DNA of 64,000 nucleotides from Thermoplasmata archaeon (GCA_038874435.1 JAVZCK010000002.1:1-64000); one strand, 5' to 3'. Numbered from the stretch's first letter, positions 1 through 8,505 are shown. The notes: generated from the letters alone by a model not told the origin. Numbers and translations are program-made.

Positions 1-120
1 CTTAGAAAAGAGAGGGTGTCCCATCTTGCTCCAAATGGGACACACCGCGAATGCTTCCTTTCTACCCAAGGAGGTTTTTATATGCCTCTCCCAAATAAAG
101 ATTTGTAATGGCTATTCTTT
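1..120. other. Non-coding leader region with a hairpin
   Basis: I see no gene here. A 9-bp inverted repeat (gtgtcccat at 16-24, atgggacac at 35-43) could form a hairpin. A short T-rich tract with gaggttttt follows near 70-80. It may be the tail of an upstream gene's transcript (in many archaea rpoD precedes rpl18e), but nothing here proves that. The repeat element begins at about 121. Confidence 0.4.
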
Positions 121-418
121 ATGACCCTACCATAACCTGCATCAAGGAGGGATACCTTAGGTATCCCCGAACCGACCCTTTTTCCGTGAACGCTTTTGCG
201 AGCGTTAGCGAACAAAAGGGTTCCATGAAACCTTTTCGGGCGAGGGGGCTACGCCCCCTTACGGTAACCCCCGAGGGTTGACACCCTACGGTACCTGTGC
301 AAAGGAGATGCTCTCAGCATCTCCGAACCTACCCTTTTTTTGGATGAAACCTTTTCGGACGAAGCCTGAAAAGGTTTCCGTGAACGCTTTTCGGGGGCGT
401 AAGCCCCTGAAAAGGGTT
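121..418 (+). repeat. Modular hairpin repeat, copy A (two units)
   Basis: A mosaic of short hairpin cassettes that recurs at 10676-10802, within 12061-12444 and, in part, at 32433-32510. Units share a core with ccctacggtacc, followed by a variable but perfectly paired stem. In unit 1 the stem is 149-157 with 159-167; in unit 2 it is 304-312 with 316-324. Other cassettes are gggggctacgccccc (around 244-258), aaccttttc...gaaaaggtt (348-377) and aacgctttt...gaaaagggtt (385-418). The edge tgaaaagggtt is shared with the other copies. The element ends about 12 nt before the TATA box of the rpl18e operon. Open frames through it are by-products of the repeat, not genes. Confidence 0.85.
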
Positions 419-427
419 CTCCGAAAC

Positions 428-475
428 TGTTATAAACCATCTGAGTTTAGGAGAGTTCACAACATCGGAGGAGTC
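428..475 (+). promoter_or_regulatory. Promoter and Shine-Dalgarno of the L18e operon
   Basis: A TATA-like ttataaa lies at 430-436, about 45 nt before the ATG at 480. A strong Shine-Dalgarno GGAGGAG lies at 467-473, so this transcript has a leader. The hairpin repeat ends at 418, just where the TFB recognition element would be, so insertion of the repeat may have set or altered this promoter. Confidence 0.5.
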
Positions 476-479
476 AGAT

Positions 480-839
480 ATGAAAAACAAAAAAACAAAC
501 CCTGAACTGGTGAATCTGATTCTCGAGCTGAAGAAGAGGGCAAGAGAAACAGATGCACCAATCTGGCGAGATGTTGCACTTCGTCTTGAGGGCTCAAACA
601 GAAATCGAGCTGAAGTGAATGTGAGCAAGATAGACAGATTTGCAGCATCTAACGAAACCATTGTAGTGCCAGGAAAACTGCTCGGTGCTGGAGAAATCAA
701 GAAGCCAGTGACAGTTGCAGCCTATAGTGCGAGTGCCAGTGCAAAGGAAAAAATCACAAAAGCGGGTGGAAGAGTACTCACACTCAGAGAGTTGATGGCC
801 GAAAATCCGAAAGGCACAAATGTGAGGATTCTGGGGTGA
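480..839 (+). CDS. rpl18e: 50S ribosomal protein L18e
   Basis: A 119-aa protein of the archaeal/eukaryal large-subunit family eL18, absent from bacteria. Family hallmarks seen are the start region NPELVNLILELKKRARE, the central VVPGKLLGAGEIKKPVTVAA and the C-terminal GTNVRILG. Length is normal for archaea. It heads the conserved archaeal cluster L18e-L13-S9-RpoN; L13 starts only 4 nt after its stop, so co-transcription is expected. The start is fixed by the SD at 467-473. It helps build the 60S-like large subunit by binding 23S rRNA (family knowledge). Confidence 0.96.
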   Translation: MKNKKTNPELVNLILELKKRARETDAPIWRDVALRLEGSNRNRAEVNVSKIDRFAASNETIVVPGKLLGAGEIKKPVTVAAYSASASAKEKITKAGGRVLTLRELMAENPKGTNVRILG

Positions 840-843
840 AACA

Positions 844-1266
844 ATGATAGTGATAGATGCAACAGGCAAGATTCTGGGGCGACTATGCTCAGAGGTGGCA
901 AAACTGCTTCTTGATGGTGAAGAAGTGGTGGTGCTCAATGCAGAGAAAGCAATTATAACTGGCTCAAGAGAGCAGATAATTGAGGATTACCTGAAGAAGA
1001 GGCATGCTGGCAATGTGAGAAAAAGGAAAGGGCCATTTTACCCGAGAATGCCAGATAGAATTCTGAGACGTACGGTGAGGGGCATGCTCCCCTATGCAAA
1101 GTCAAGACGAGGCACCGAGGCGTATCGACGCCTAAGGGTTTACATTGGAATGCCAGAAGAATTCAAGAATTACAAGATAGTGAGTGTGCCAGAGGCGGAA
1201 GGCAAAGGAAAAGTGAAATTCATATCTCTGGGTGAGTTATCTAGAGAACTTGGAGCTAAATTTTGA
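844..1266 (+). CDS. rpl13: 50S ribosomal protein L13 (uL13)
   Basis: A 140-aa uL13. The N-terminal IDATGKILGRLCSEVAK, the GSREQIIEDYLKKRH segment and RRTVRGMLPYAKSRRGTEAY are the family core that folds around 23S rRNA. The length matches archaeal uL13, shorter at both ends than the eukaryotic protein. It sits 4 nt after L18e and 12 nt before S9, inside the standard archaeal order. Nothing is unusual in the sequence. Confidence 0.96.
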   Translation: MIVIDATGKILGRLCSEVAKLLLDGEEVVVLNAEKAIITGSREQIIEDYLKKRHAGNVRKRKGPFYPRMPDRILRRTVRGMLPYAKSRRGTEAYRRLRVYIGMPEEFKNYKIVSVPEAEGKGKVKFISLGELSRELGAKF

Positions 1267-1278
1267 GGAGGTATTTGA

Positions 1279-1677
1279 ATGAATGTTATCACAACAAGTG
1301 GAAAAAGAAAAACTGCCATTGCAAGGGCATATGTGCGTGAAGGCAAGGGCAGGGTTAGAATCAACAAAGTTCCAATAGAAATTTACCAGCCAGAACTCGC
1401 AAGATTGAAGGTGATGGAACCATTGATTCTTGCGAAGGAAAAGGCGATGAAGGTGGACATAGATGTGGTTGTGGAAGGTGGCGGCATCATGGGACAGGCC
1501 TCAGCAGCTAGAACTGCAATTGCAAAAGGCCTTGTGAAGTTTCTGGGCGATAAGGAACTCGAGGAACTCTTTAGGAAGGTGGACCGCAACCTGCTTGTGA
1601 GTGACCCGAGAAGAAAACTACCGAAGAAGCCAGGTGGTAGAGGCGCTAGGAAGAAACGCCAGAAATCATACAGGTGA
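1279..1677 (+). CDS. rps9: 30S ribosomal protein S9 (uS9)
   Basis: A 132-aa uS9. It has the N-terminal [19 protein letters not shown], the central [19 protein letters not shown] and the basic tail ending KKRQKSYR; in this family the last residues reach the P-site tRNA anticodon arm. An SD (gaggagg, around 1265-1271) precedes the ATG. Its stop is 5 nt before the RpoN ATG. Normal length, no oddities. Confidence 0.96.
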   Translation: MNVITTSGKRKTAIARAYVREGKGRVRINKVPIEIYQPELARLKVMEPLILAKEKAMKVDIDVVVEGGGIMGQASAARTAIAKGLVKFLGDKELEELFRKVDRNLLVSDPRRKLPKKPGGRGARKKRQKSYR

Positions 1678-1682
1678 GGAAG

Positions 1683-1874
1683 ATGATAATCCCAGTGCGA
1701 TGTTTCACCTGCGGAAAGGTGATTGGCTCCTACTATGAAGTGTTCAAGCGCAGGGTGGAAAGTGGAGAGAAGCCGGGAGAAGTTCTGGACAGCCTTGGCT
1801 TGAAAAGATACTGCTGCAGGAGGATGCTGCTCACCCACGCAGACCTCATAGACGACATCGCAAAATTTGACTGA
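1683..1874 (+). CDS. rpoN: DNA-directed RNA polymerase subunit N (RPB10)
   Basis: A 63-aa subunit of archaeal RNA polymerase, homologue of eukaryotic RPB10. The zinc site is visible: CFTC near the N-terminus and the CCRR pair near residue 44. An upstream in-frame GTG at 1674 overlaps the S9 stop, but family members start MIIPVRCF, so the ATG at 1683 is chosen; gtgagga just before it acts as SD. It is the last gene of the ribosomal cluster, followed by a T-rich tract. Confidence 0.95.
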   Translation: MIIPVRCFTCGKVIGSYYEVFKRRVESGEKPGEVLDSLGLKRYCCRRMLLTHADLIDDIAKFD

Positions 1875-1896
1875 AATTTTTTCCCTTTTTCCTTTT
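1875..1896 (+). terminator. T-rich tract, probable terminator after rpoN
   Basis: The 22 bases between the rpoN stop and the next ATG are almost all pyrimidine with three T runs (aaattttttccctttttcctttt type). Archaeal RNA polymerase terminates on such T runs. It may separate the ribosomal operon from the FAH-family gene, although no clear TATA box for that gene is seen. Confidence 0.5.
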
Positions 1897-2565
1897 ATGA
1901 AGGTCTGGTACAAAGGCAGGAAAATTGAGATTTTACCTTCAAAAATCGTGTGTGTTGCCAGAAATTATGCTGCTCATGCAAACGAGATGCAGGAAAATCT
2001 CCCATCAGAGCCAGTGTTCTTTATCAAACCTCGTTCGGCCCTGGTGCCTCACAAAAGCACCGTGGTTCTGCCTGCCTATTCAAATCATGTGGAGCATGAG
2101 GTAGAGCTTGCTGTGGTCATAAAGCGAAGGTTGAAAAATGCAAAAGAGGTAAACTTAAAGAAGGATGTAATGGGGTTCTCAATAATTCTAGACATGACAG
2201 CAAGGGATGTGCAGAGAGAGGCGAAAAACCAGGGATTGCCATGGACAAAGGCAAAGTGTTTTGACACCTCTGCTCCTTTCGGACCGAAAATCGTGGAGCC
2301 AGATAAGTTGGACTGGAGAAAACTGGAAATTTCGTTGAGAGTGAACGGTGAGTTGAGACAGCAAGGAAATACAAGTCAGATGGTCTTTGGAATTGAAGAG
2401 TTGATTGCAAAGGCATCAGAAATTTTCACACTTGAGCGCTACGACATCATTGCTACAGGCACACCCGCGGGTGTTGGTGTCGTGAAGCCAGGCGACATTG
2501 TGGAAGCTGAAATTTCTGGCATAGGAAAACTTTGTGTGAGAATAGGCCCGCCCAAAAATTCATAA
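1897..2565 (+). CDS. Fumarylacetoacetate hydrolase family protein
   Basis: A 222-aa single-domain member of the FAH superfamily (acylpyruvate hydrolases, 2-keto-4-pentenoate hydratases, oxaloacetate decarboxylases), which act on 2-oxo acids with a divalent metal. Seen: KIVCVARNYAAHANE near the start, the metal-binding acidic motif HVEHEVELAVVI near residue 69-80, GFSIILDMTARDVQ, and the C-terminal TGTPAGVGVVKPGD. An in-frame start at 1867 would overlap rpoN; the ATG at 1897 gives the usual MKVWYKGR-type N-terminus and is preferred. The exact substrate cannot be told. It ends 24 nt before gatD. Confidence 0.85.
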   Translation: MKVWYKGRKIEILPSKIVCVARNYAAHANEMQENLPSEPVFFIKPRSALVPHKSTVVLPAYSNHVEHEVELAVVIKRRLKNAKEVNLKKDVMGFSIILDMTARDVQREAKNQGLPWTKAKCFDTSAPFGPKIVEPDKLDWRKLEISLRVNGELRQQGNTSQMVFGIEELIAKASEIFTLERYDIIATGTPAGVGVVKPGDIVEAEISGIGKLCVRIGPPKNS

Positions 2566-2588
2566 TCCTTTATTCCTTAAGGCATGCC

Positions 2589-3854
2589 ATGAACTATGAG
2601 GAGTTTCTGAAGGCGAAAGGGCTGGAAACAGGAGACACAATTGCAGTTCAGACCACTACAGGCATTTTTCAGGGTATCCTCATGCCCCACCATGAATTTA
2701 GTGATGAAGGAGCAATTGTAGTTAAACTCAAAAATGGTTACAACATTGGAATTGCAATTGAAAAAATAAAGAGTGTTGAGCTTGTCCAGAAGCGAAAAAT
2801 TCAGGAGGAAAAGGAGGTTGCTGTTGAGCAGAATCCAGAGTTGCCTAATGTAGCAATAATTGGAACTGGAGGCACGATTGCAAGTTATGTGGACTACCGC
2901 ACAGGGGCAGTGCATCCGGCCAAATCACCAGGTGAACTCGTGAAAGCGATGCCAGAGCTTTTCAGGATTGCAAGGATTTCTCCTGAGATTCTCTTCAGCG
3001 TTTTGAGTGAGGACATGAATGTGAAAATGTGGCAGCAGATTGCTGAGAGAATTGCAGAAAAGTTCAGTAACGCAAGAGGAGTGGTAATTACCCATGGCAC
3101 GGACACAATGGGCTACACTGCTGCTGCCCTCTCCTTCATGTTTTCTTCGCTCCCAGGGCCAGTGGTTCTTGTTGGCTCTCAGCGTTCCTCGGATAGACCT
3201 TCCAGCGATGCCCATCTTAATTTACTCTCAGCAGTTAGATTTGCAGCCAGTGCAGAGGTTGGAGATGTTTGTGTTGTCATGCACGAAAACAGCTCAGATA
3301 CAAGATGTGCAGTTCATCTAGGCACCAAAGTGAGAAAGATGCACACGAGCAGGAGGGATGCGTTTAAAACCATTAACGCCGAGCCAGTTGGGTTTGTGGA
3401 GGGTGAGAAGGTTGTGGTGCAAGGAGTGCGAAAGCCCGGGTTGCTGAAGTTCGACACAAAGCTGGAAGAAAATGTGAATTTGCTTTATTTCTATCCAGGA
3501 ATGAGCGAGAAGCTTTTCAGAGCATTTTTTGACGGTGCAAGAGGTGTTGTGATTGCTGGTACAGGGCTCGGGCATGTGAATTCCAAATTTGTGCCCATTG
3601 TGAAAGAATACATCGGCCAAGGTTGTGCTGTGGTGATGACCTCGCAATGCATCCATGGTACAGTGAATATGAATGTTTACTCAACTGGTAGAGAATTGGT
3701 AAGGGCAGGGGTGATTGATGGAAAGGACATGCTTCCAGAGACGGCGTATGTGAAGCTGATGTGGGTGCTTCCCCGTGCAAAGAGCCAGGAAGAGGTAAAG
3801 ACATTGATGGTGACAAACATCGCTGGTGAGTTTTCACAGAGAAGGGAGGTGTGA
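2589..3854 (+). CDS. gatD: Glutamyl-tRNA(Gln) amidotransferase subunit D
   Basis: A 421-aa L-asparaginase-like subunit of the archaeal GatDE complex. It releases ammonia from glutamine or asparagine, which GatE uses to convert Glu-tRNA(Gln) to Gln-tRNA(Gln). Residues 1-75 form the small N-terminal barrel specific to GatD; the asparaginase domain follows with TGGTIAS at 93-99 and THGTDTM at 168-174, carrying catalytic Thr and Asp. The start at 2589 is chosen over an upstream in-frame codon at 2532 because MNYEEFLKAKG is the normal N-terminus. The stop overlaps the gatE ATG (TGATG). The window also holds the substrate tRNA-Gln. Confidence 0.96.
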   Translation: MNYEEFLKAKGLETGDTIAVQTTTGIFQGILMPHHEFSDEGAIVVKLKNGYNIGIAIEKIKSVELVQKRKIQEEKEVAVEQNPELPNVAIIGTGGTIASYVDYRTGAVHPAKSPGELVKAMPELFRIARISPEILFSVLSEDMNVKMWQQIAERIAEKFSNARGVVITHGTDTMGYTAAALSFMFSSLPGPVVLVGSQRSSDRPSSDAHLNLLSAVRFAASAEVGDVCVVMHENSSDTRCAVHLGTKVRKMHTSRRDAFKTINAEPVGFVEGEKVVVQGVRKPGLLKFDTKLEENVNLLYFYPGMSEKLFRAFFDGARGVVIAGTGLGHVNSKFVPIVKEYIGQGCAVVMTSQCIHGTVNMNVYSTGRELVRAGVIDGKDMLPETAYVKLMWVLPRAKSQEEVKTLMVTNIAGEFSQRREV

Positions 3855-5722
3855 TGATGGACTGGCTGGCTGTTGGATTGAAGGTGGGGCTTGAAATTCA
3901 TCAGCAACTGGATACAAAAAAACTTTTCTGTGAGTGCGATTCAGAGCTAAGCGAGGAAGTCCTGACAACATTTCTGAGAAAATTGAGGGCTGCAGAGGGG
4001 GAGGAAGGAGAGATAGATGCAGCTGCAAGGGAAACTGCGGAGCGAAACCTAGTGTTTAAGTATGAGGTTGTTAAAGGGAGCACATGCCTTGTTGAGTGTG
4101 ATGAAGAGCCACCGCATGCTCTAAATCCAGAGGCGCTGAAGGTAGTGCTGAGCATCGCAAAGCATCTGAATGCAGAGGTGCTTGACGAAATTCATGTGAT
4201 GCGGAAAATTGTGGTGGATGGGTCAAATACAACCGGATTTCAACGGACTGCGCTTGTTGCTGTAAACGGAAAATTGAAGGTTGATGAAAAGGAAATTGGG
4301 ATTCCGACAATCTGCATTGAAGAGGATGCAGCCAGAAAAATAGAGATGCAGGGGCAGGAAGTGACCTACCGTCTTGACCGCCTGGGCATTCCGCTCATTG
4401 AGATTGCCACAACGCCTGATTTACACAGTCCTGAGGAGGTAAGAGAAGTGGCTGAACGGATCGGTCTGATGTTGAGAGCAACCAAGAAAGTGAAGCGGGG
4501 AATAGGGACAATCAGGGAGGACCTGAACATTTCAGTAGGCGGAGGAGCAAGAGTGGAGATAAAAGGTGTCCAGGAACTTAATTTATTGCCAGAGTATGTG
4601 AAAAATGAGGCGATGCGACAGTTGAAACTGGTGGAAGTATCTAAGAAGCTTCAGGAGAGAGATGCGGTGGTTGTGGATGAGATTTTTGATGTGACAGAAG
4701 TGTTTGAAAAAACTGGGTCGAAGGTAATAAAAAGTGCACTGAGCAGTGGTGGCAAAGTAATGGCTGTGAAACTTCTTGGCTTTGCAGGACTTTTAGGAAA
4801 GAAATGGGAGGAAACCCATCGGTTGGGCTCTGAGCTTGCGCAGCATGCAAGGGTGTTTGGCTTAGGGGGCATTTTCCATTCTGATGAATTGCCGAATTAT
4901 GGAATCACGGCTGAGGAGATTGTAAAACTTCGTGAGAGGCTCTCTCTTGCTGAAAACGATGCCTTCGTGCTGGCTGCAGGTGAGCCAGAAAAACTGGAAA
5001 AGGGATTGAGGGCTGTAATACAGCGAGCGCGAGTTGCAATTGCGGGTGTGCCAGAGGAAACAAGGGACCCATTGCCTGATGGGACAACAAGATACAGCAG
5101 GCCATTGCCAGGTGGTGCGAGAATGTATCCAGAAACAGATGTGCCTCCGATCCCTGTAACTCCTGAACTTCTGGCAGACCTGATTGTTGTTGAGGAATTT
5201 GAGGAGAAGGTTGTGAGATTCACAAGGGAATATGGAATAAGCGATGAGATTGCAAGGCAGATAATAAGGGATTGGAAAGACATTGAGTTTGAGTATCTGG
5301 CTGGAAAGTTTCCTGCGGCTGTGAACGAAATAGCAAGGGTGCTGACAAACACATTGGGAGAGATGAAGGGGCGCGGGCTGGATGTTGAGCGATTGAGCCA
5401 GGATGTGCTTGAGGAAATTTTTTCTGCCTATACTTCTGGAAAATTTGCCAAGGAAGGAATTGAAAAGGTGATTGAGGCGTTCCTGCTGGGTGCCACCACA
5501 ATTGAGAAAGCGATTGAGAAATCTGGCGTTGCCAAGCTTTCGGTAGAAGAAGTTGAGAGAATTGTGGGGGAGTTGTTGGCTGCACATCCAGAGATTCGAG
5601 CGAAACCAAATCCAGAGGGAGCATTGATGGGCCTAGCAATGGCAAAATTGAGGGGAAGGGCAGATGGAAAAACAGTAAATGAGATTGTGAAAAGAAAGCT
5701 TAGCGATAACCCTCCAGCTTGA
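3854..5722 (+). CDS. gatE: Glutamyl-tRNA(Gln) amidotransferase subunit E
   Basis: A 622-aa GatB-family subunit that phosphorylates the glutamate on Glu-tRNA(Gln) and transfers the amide group. The N-terminal GLKVGLEIHQQL (about 9-19) and LDRLGIPLIEIATTPD belong to the kinase/amidase core. A GAD-type insertion domain follows in the middle (around residue 270-390), as in archaeal GatE and bacterial AspRS, and a YqeY-like helical C-terminus binds tRNA. ATG at 3854 overlaps the gatD stop; GTG at 3851 and ATG at 3857 are alternatives. Translationally coupled to gatD. It implies that no direct GlnRS is used, the archaeal norm. Confidence 0.96.
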   Translation: MMDWLAVGLKVGLEIHQQLDTKKLFCECDSELSEEVLTTFLRKLRAAEGEEGEIDAAARETAERNLVFKYEVVKGSTCLVECDEEPPHALNPEALKVVLSIAKHLNAEVLDEIHVMRKIVVDGSNTTGFQRTALVAVNGKLKVDEKEIGIPTICIEEDAARKIEMQGQEVTYRLDRLGIPLIEIATTPDLHSPEEVREVAERIGLMLRATKKVKRGIGTIREDLNISVGGGARVEIKGVQELNLLPEYVKNEAMRQLKLVEVSKKLQERDAVVVDEIFDVTEVFEKTGSKVIKSALSSGGKVMAVKLLGFAGLLGKKWEETHRLGSELAQHARVFGLGGIFHSDELPNYGITAEEIVKLRERLSLAENDAFVLAAGEPEKLEKGLRAVIQRARVAIAGVPEETRDPLPDGTTRYSRPLPGGARMYPETDVPPIPVTPELLADLIVVEEFEEKVVRFTREYGISDEIARQIIRDWKDIEFEYLAGKFPAAVNEIARVLTNTLGEMKGRGLDVERLSQDVLEEIFSAYTSGKFAKEGIEKVIEAFLLGATTIEKAIEKSGVAKLSVEEVERIVGELLAAHPEIRAKPNPEGALMGLAMAKLRGRADGKTVNEIVKRKLSDNPPA

Positions 5723-6258
5723 GCAAAAATCCCTTGCAAAACGCTGTAGCCGTATCCTTGTTGGTCTCATAAGTGAGCAGGAATCCTTTGCAGAGTAATT
5801 CTATCTCGGTCTTCCGTGCTTCGTCTACATTTTGCATACAATTTGTAATTGTTTTGAGGGATATATATAATTTACGGAAGATACACAAATTATCTGGCTA
5901 TTTCTGGCTTGAAATGAAGGTAAGGGAAATTTTTTGTCTTCTCACGCACATAGTGAACGACAAGAATCCAGATATAACAGTTCATGGGGTTTGGTGAGGA
6001 AAAGAAGAAAATCAGTGGAACCTTATGACGCCTGTATGTGATCAACAGACCCATAAGGCACAATGTAGTCAATGGAAAAATAGATGGCTAGAACACAAAT
6101 GCAGTAATGAAATTTTACTGGAAGCTGGTCTAATACAATCAGTCCTAAGATTAGAATAAAATATAGGTTATTTGTGAGATTACATTCTAATGGTTTATGG
6201 TAGATGGATGAATGTTCTTCTGACAATATTACATTAAAAAAATTGTATAAAAAGTTTT
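5723..6258. other. Intergenic region, 536 nt, no intact gene
   Basis: Between the convergent gatE and kbl genes. No intact gene is recognised. The minus strand holds a 62-codon frame (5700-5888) that runs into gatE and contains a doubled phrase CKGFLL; at DNA level this is an imperfect repeat of about 15 nt at 5728-5742 and 5780-5794. Two overlapping minus-strand frames lie further right (see the 5890-6226 entry). Base composition is more AT-rich than the flanking genes. A TATA-like atatatataat sits near 5862-5872. Confidence 0.4.
5890..6226 (-). pseudogene. Possible remnant of a small membrane protein
   Basis: Two minus-strand frames overlap at 6023-6072. The upstream piece (6226 to 6023) has a hydrophobic stretch FILILGLIVLDQL followed by CVLAIYFSIDYIV. 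The downstream piece (6072 to 5890) has LCLMGLLITYRR followed by IWILVVHYVREK. Joining them by one frameshift would give a roughly 110-aa protein with several hydrophobic segments. I do not recognise the family. This could equally be chance in AT-rich DNA. Confidence 0.2.
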
Positions 6259-7446
6259 TTACACTGCTTTCAGCTTCTTTCCAATCTTCTCGTAGGCAGC
6301 AAGCACCTCGTTCAGGTCTTCTTTTGTATGTCCAGCATTCATTATGTTTCTGATTCGTGCCTTGTCTCTTGCTACCATCGGGAACACGATTGGCAATGCA
6401 AACACGCCTTCTTCAAACAGCATCTCGCTGAACTGCTTTGCCAGATCACTCCTGCCAAGAATCACAGGAATTATCGGGGTTTCACTATTACCAGTGTCAT
6501 ATCCCATGCTCTGCAACTCTTTTCGCACATACTTTGTGTTCTCCCATAGCTTCTGGACATGCTGTGGCTCTGTTTCAAGCACGTCGATTGCTGCAATACA
6601 TGAAGCGACAGTTGCTGGTGGTGCACTACCTGAAAGCAACCATGTTCTGGATTTGTTGTAGGCAAAGTTGATCAGATCCTGAGTGCCAGCAATCATTCCT
6701 CCGACAACGCCAAGGGCTTTTGAGAATGTGCCCATTTCCACATGGATTTTGTCTTCTATACCAAAGTGGGAGCCAATCCCTCTGCCTCCTTCACCCAGCA
6801 CGCCTTCGCCATGGGCGTCATCAAAGTAGGTCATTGCTCCATATTCCTCAGCCAACTTGCAGATTTCTTTTGCTTTTGCAATGTCTCCATCCATGCTGAA
6901 AACAGCGTCAGTCACAATCAATATTCGTCTTGCGCCTTCCTTATCGGCCTGTTTGAGTGAATTCTCCAGTCCTGCCATGTCATTGTGCGGATAGATGTAT
7001 CGCTTTGCCTTTGTCAGTCGCACACCATCAATTATGCTGCCATGGTTTAGCTCATCTGTGAGAATTGCATCGCCCTCTCCAACAAGCTGTGGAATCAGTC
7101 CCGCATTTGCTGCAAACCCTGTCTGATAATACAGTGCTGCCTCTCTCTTCTTGAACTTTGCGATTCGCTTCTCAAGCTCTATGTGTAAGTCCATTGTCCC
7201 TGCAATTGCCCTCACACTGCCCGAGCCAGCACCATGGGTATCAAGGGCTTTCTTTGCAGCCTCGATGAGCTTTGGATGGTTGCTCAGATTCAAGTAGTTG
7301 TTGCTGCAGAACATTATCACTTTCTTCCCGTCCACTGTTAACCTGGGCGTTGAAGGTCCCTGCACTACTCTGATTTTCCAGTCAAATGCCTTCGCCACAA
7401 GCTCCTCGTACTCTGTTTTCAAAAATCCTACTGGATCTCGTTTCAT
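6259..7446 (-). CDS. kbl: Glycine C-acetyltransferase (2-amino-3-ketobutyrate CoA ligase)
   Basis: A 395-aa PLP enzyme of the alpha-oxoamine synthase family. It cleaves 2-amino-3-oxobutyrate with CoA to glycine and acetyl-CoA, the second step of threonine breakdown. Seen: the family segment MFCSNNYLNLSNHPKL near residue 45, the PLP-ring region YFDDAHGEGVLGEGGRG, and the PLP lysine in TFSKALGVVGG (about residue 240). Full length for the family. It lies 9 nt after tdh on the same strand, with SD gaggtg before the ATG, so the pair forms an operon with consecutive steps. The family also contains serine palmitoyltransferase and BioF, but the tdh neighbour settles the role. Confidence 0.95.
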   Translation of the reverse strand: MKRDPVGFLKTEYEELVAKAFDWKIRVVQGPSTPRLTVDGKKVIMFCSNNYLNLSNHPKLIEAAKKALDTHGAGSGSVRAIAGTMDLHIELEKRIAKFKKREAALYYQTGFAANAGLIPQLVGEGDAILTDELNHGSIIDGVRLTKAKRYIYPHNDMAGLENSLKQADKEGARRILIVTDAVFSMDGDIAKAKEICKLAEEYGAMTYFDDAHGEGVLGEGGRGIGSHFGIEDKIHVEMGTFSKALGVVGGMIAGTQDLINFAYNKSRTWLLSGSAPPATVASCIAAIDVLETEPQHVQKLWENTKYVRKELQSMGYDTGNSETPIIPVILGRSDLAKQFSEMLFEEGVFALPIVFPMVARDKARIRNIMNAGHTKEDLNEVLAAYEKIGKKLKAV

Positions 7447-7455
7447 TTTTTCACC

Positions 7456-8505
7456 TCACATGAACATTACCACTTTTCCACTTTCGCCTGAGCGCATTTT
7501 CTCCATTGCCTCAAAAAACTGCTCAAATTTATACCTATGGGTTATAATTTTCGCAATCCGCTCTCTGAATTCTGGAATTCTGTAAAGTCCAGCCATTCTG
7601 TACCATGTATCATACATCAGCCTTCCGTTTATTCCCTGAATTGTAGCGTACTTGAAGACAACGCTCTTTGAAAGGTCAAGTGTGAGGGGTTTTGCATAAA
7701 CTCCAAGCAGGGAAATTTTCCCGCCAGGGCGCAGAATGTCGAGCCCGAGTTGCACTGCATCAGGCGTCCCTGCGGTTTCAAGGACCACATCCACTCCCTT
7801 GCCTCCTGTCTCCTTTTTCACAATGCTGAGCACATCGTCATCGGTAGAGCTGAGGGCATAGTCAGCACCCACTTCTTTTGCAAGCTTTATTCTGTAGGCA
7901 TTTCTTCTCCCAATTGCAAAAATTCTGCTTGCACCACAGGTTTTTAGAATTGCTACACACATTGCACCGATTGGTCCAAGCCCCAGCACGGCAACATCCC
8001 TTCCCACAAAATCAGTAGAGAAGGCAGTATGCACAGCATTTCCAAGGGGGTCTTGCACAGAGCAAAGCTCTGGTGGGAGAGAAGGGTCGTTGTGCCACAC
8101 ATTTGATTCTGGAATTGAAATGTAGTCAGCAAAAGCCCCATCTCTGTCCACACCGAAAATTTTCGTGTTGAGGCAGATATGGGCAAGTCCATTTCTGCAG
8201 TTAAAACAATGTCCACAGGCGATGTGGCACTCACCAGACACAAATTCACCAACTTTCACAAACCTCACATTTTTTCCAATCTCCACAACTTCACCAGCAA
8301 ATTCATGACCATACACAAGCGGAAGCTTGAGCCGATTTTTTGCCCAGTCATCCCAATTGAAGATGTGCACATCAGTGCCACAAATTGATGCCACTTTTAC
8401 TTTAATCAACACATCGTTTGGACCCACATCAGGCACCGGAACCTCTTTGAATTCAGTTCCGTTTGCCTCACCTTTAACCTTTACTACAGCTCGCATTTTT
8501 TCCAT
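7456..8505 (-). CDS. tdh: L-threonine 3-dehydrogenase
   Basis: A 349-aa zinc-dependent medium-chain dehydrogenase that oxidises L-threonine to 2-amino-3-oxobutyrate with NAD+. The catalytic zinc ligands are in ICGTDVH (Cys42, His47) and YGHEFAGE (His67); the structural zinc uses Cys97, Cys100, Cys103 and Cys111. The nucleotide-binding VLGLGPIGAM follows. A second in-frame ATG nine bases downstream (8496) is also possible. It is followed directly by kbl and preceded by an NAD-kinase-like gene, giving a three-gene minus-strand operon. Confidence 0.95.
   Translation of the reverse strand: MEKMRAVVKVKGEANGTEFKEVPVPDVGPNDVLIKVKVASICGTDVHIFNWDDWAKNRLKLPLVYGHEFAGEVVEIGKNVRFVKVGEFVSGECHIACGHCFNCRNGLAHICLNTKIFGVDRDGAFADYISIPESNVWHNDPSLPPELCSVQDPLGNAVHTAFSTDFVGRDVAVLGLGPIGAMCVAILKTCGASRIFAIGRRNAYRIKLAKEVGADYALSSTDDDVLSIVKKETGGKGVDVVLETAGTPDAVQLGLDILRPGGKISLLGVYAKPLTLDLSKSVVFKYATIQGINGRLMYDTWYRMAGLYRIPEFRERIAKIITHRYKFEQFFEAMEKMRSGESGKVVMFM

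Noticed and set aside
121-426. Possible tRNA intron at repeat copy A, by analogy with tRNA-Gln
   Set aside because: No acceptor, D-arm or T-arm sequences were found on either side of the element on either strand.
278-505. Open frames across the repeat copies (also 10671-10940, 12116-12307 and 12244-12525)
   Set aside because: They consist of repeat sequence, their peptides resemble each other only because the DNA repeats, and they overlap tRNA exons or promoters. No start signal supports them.
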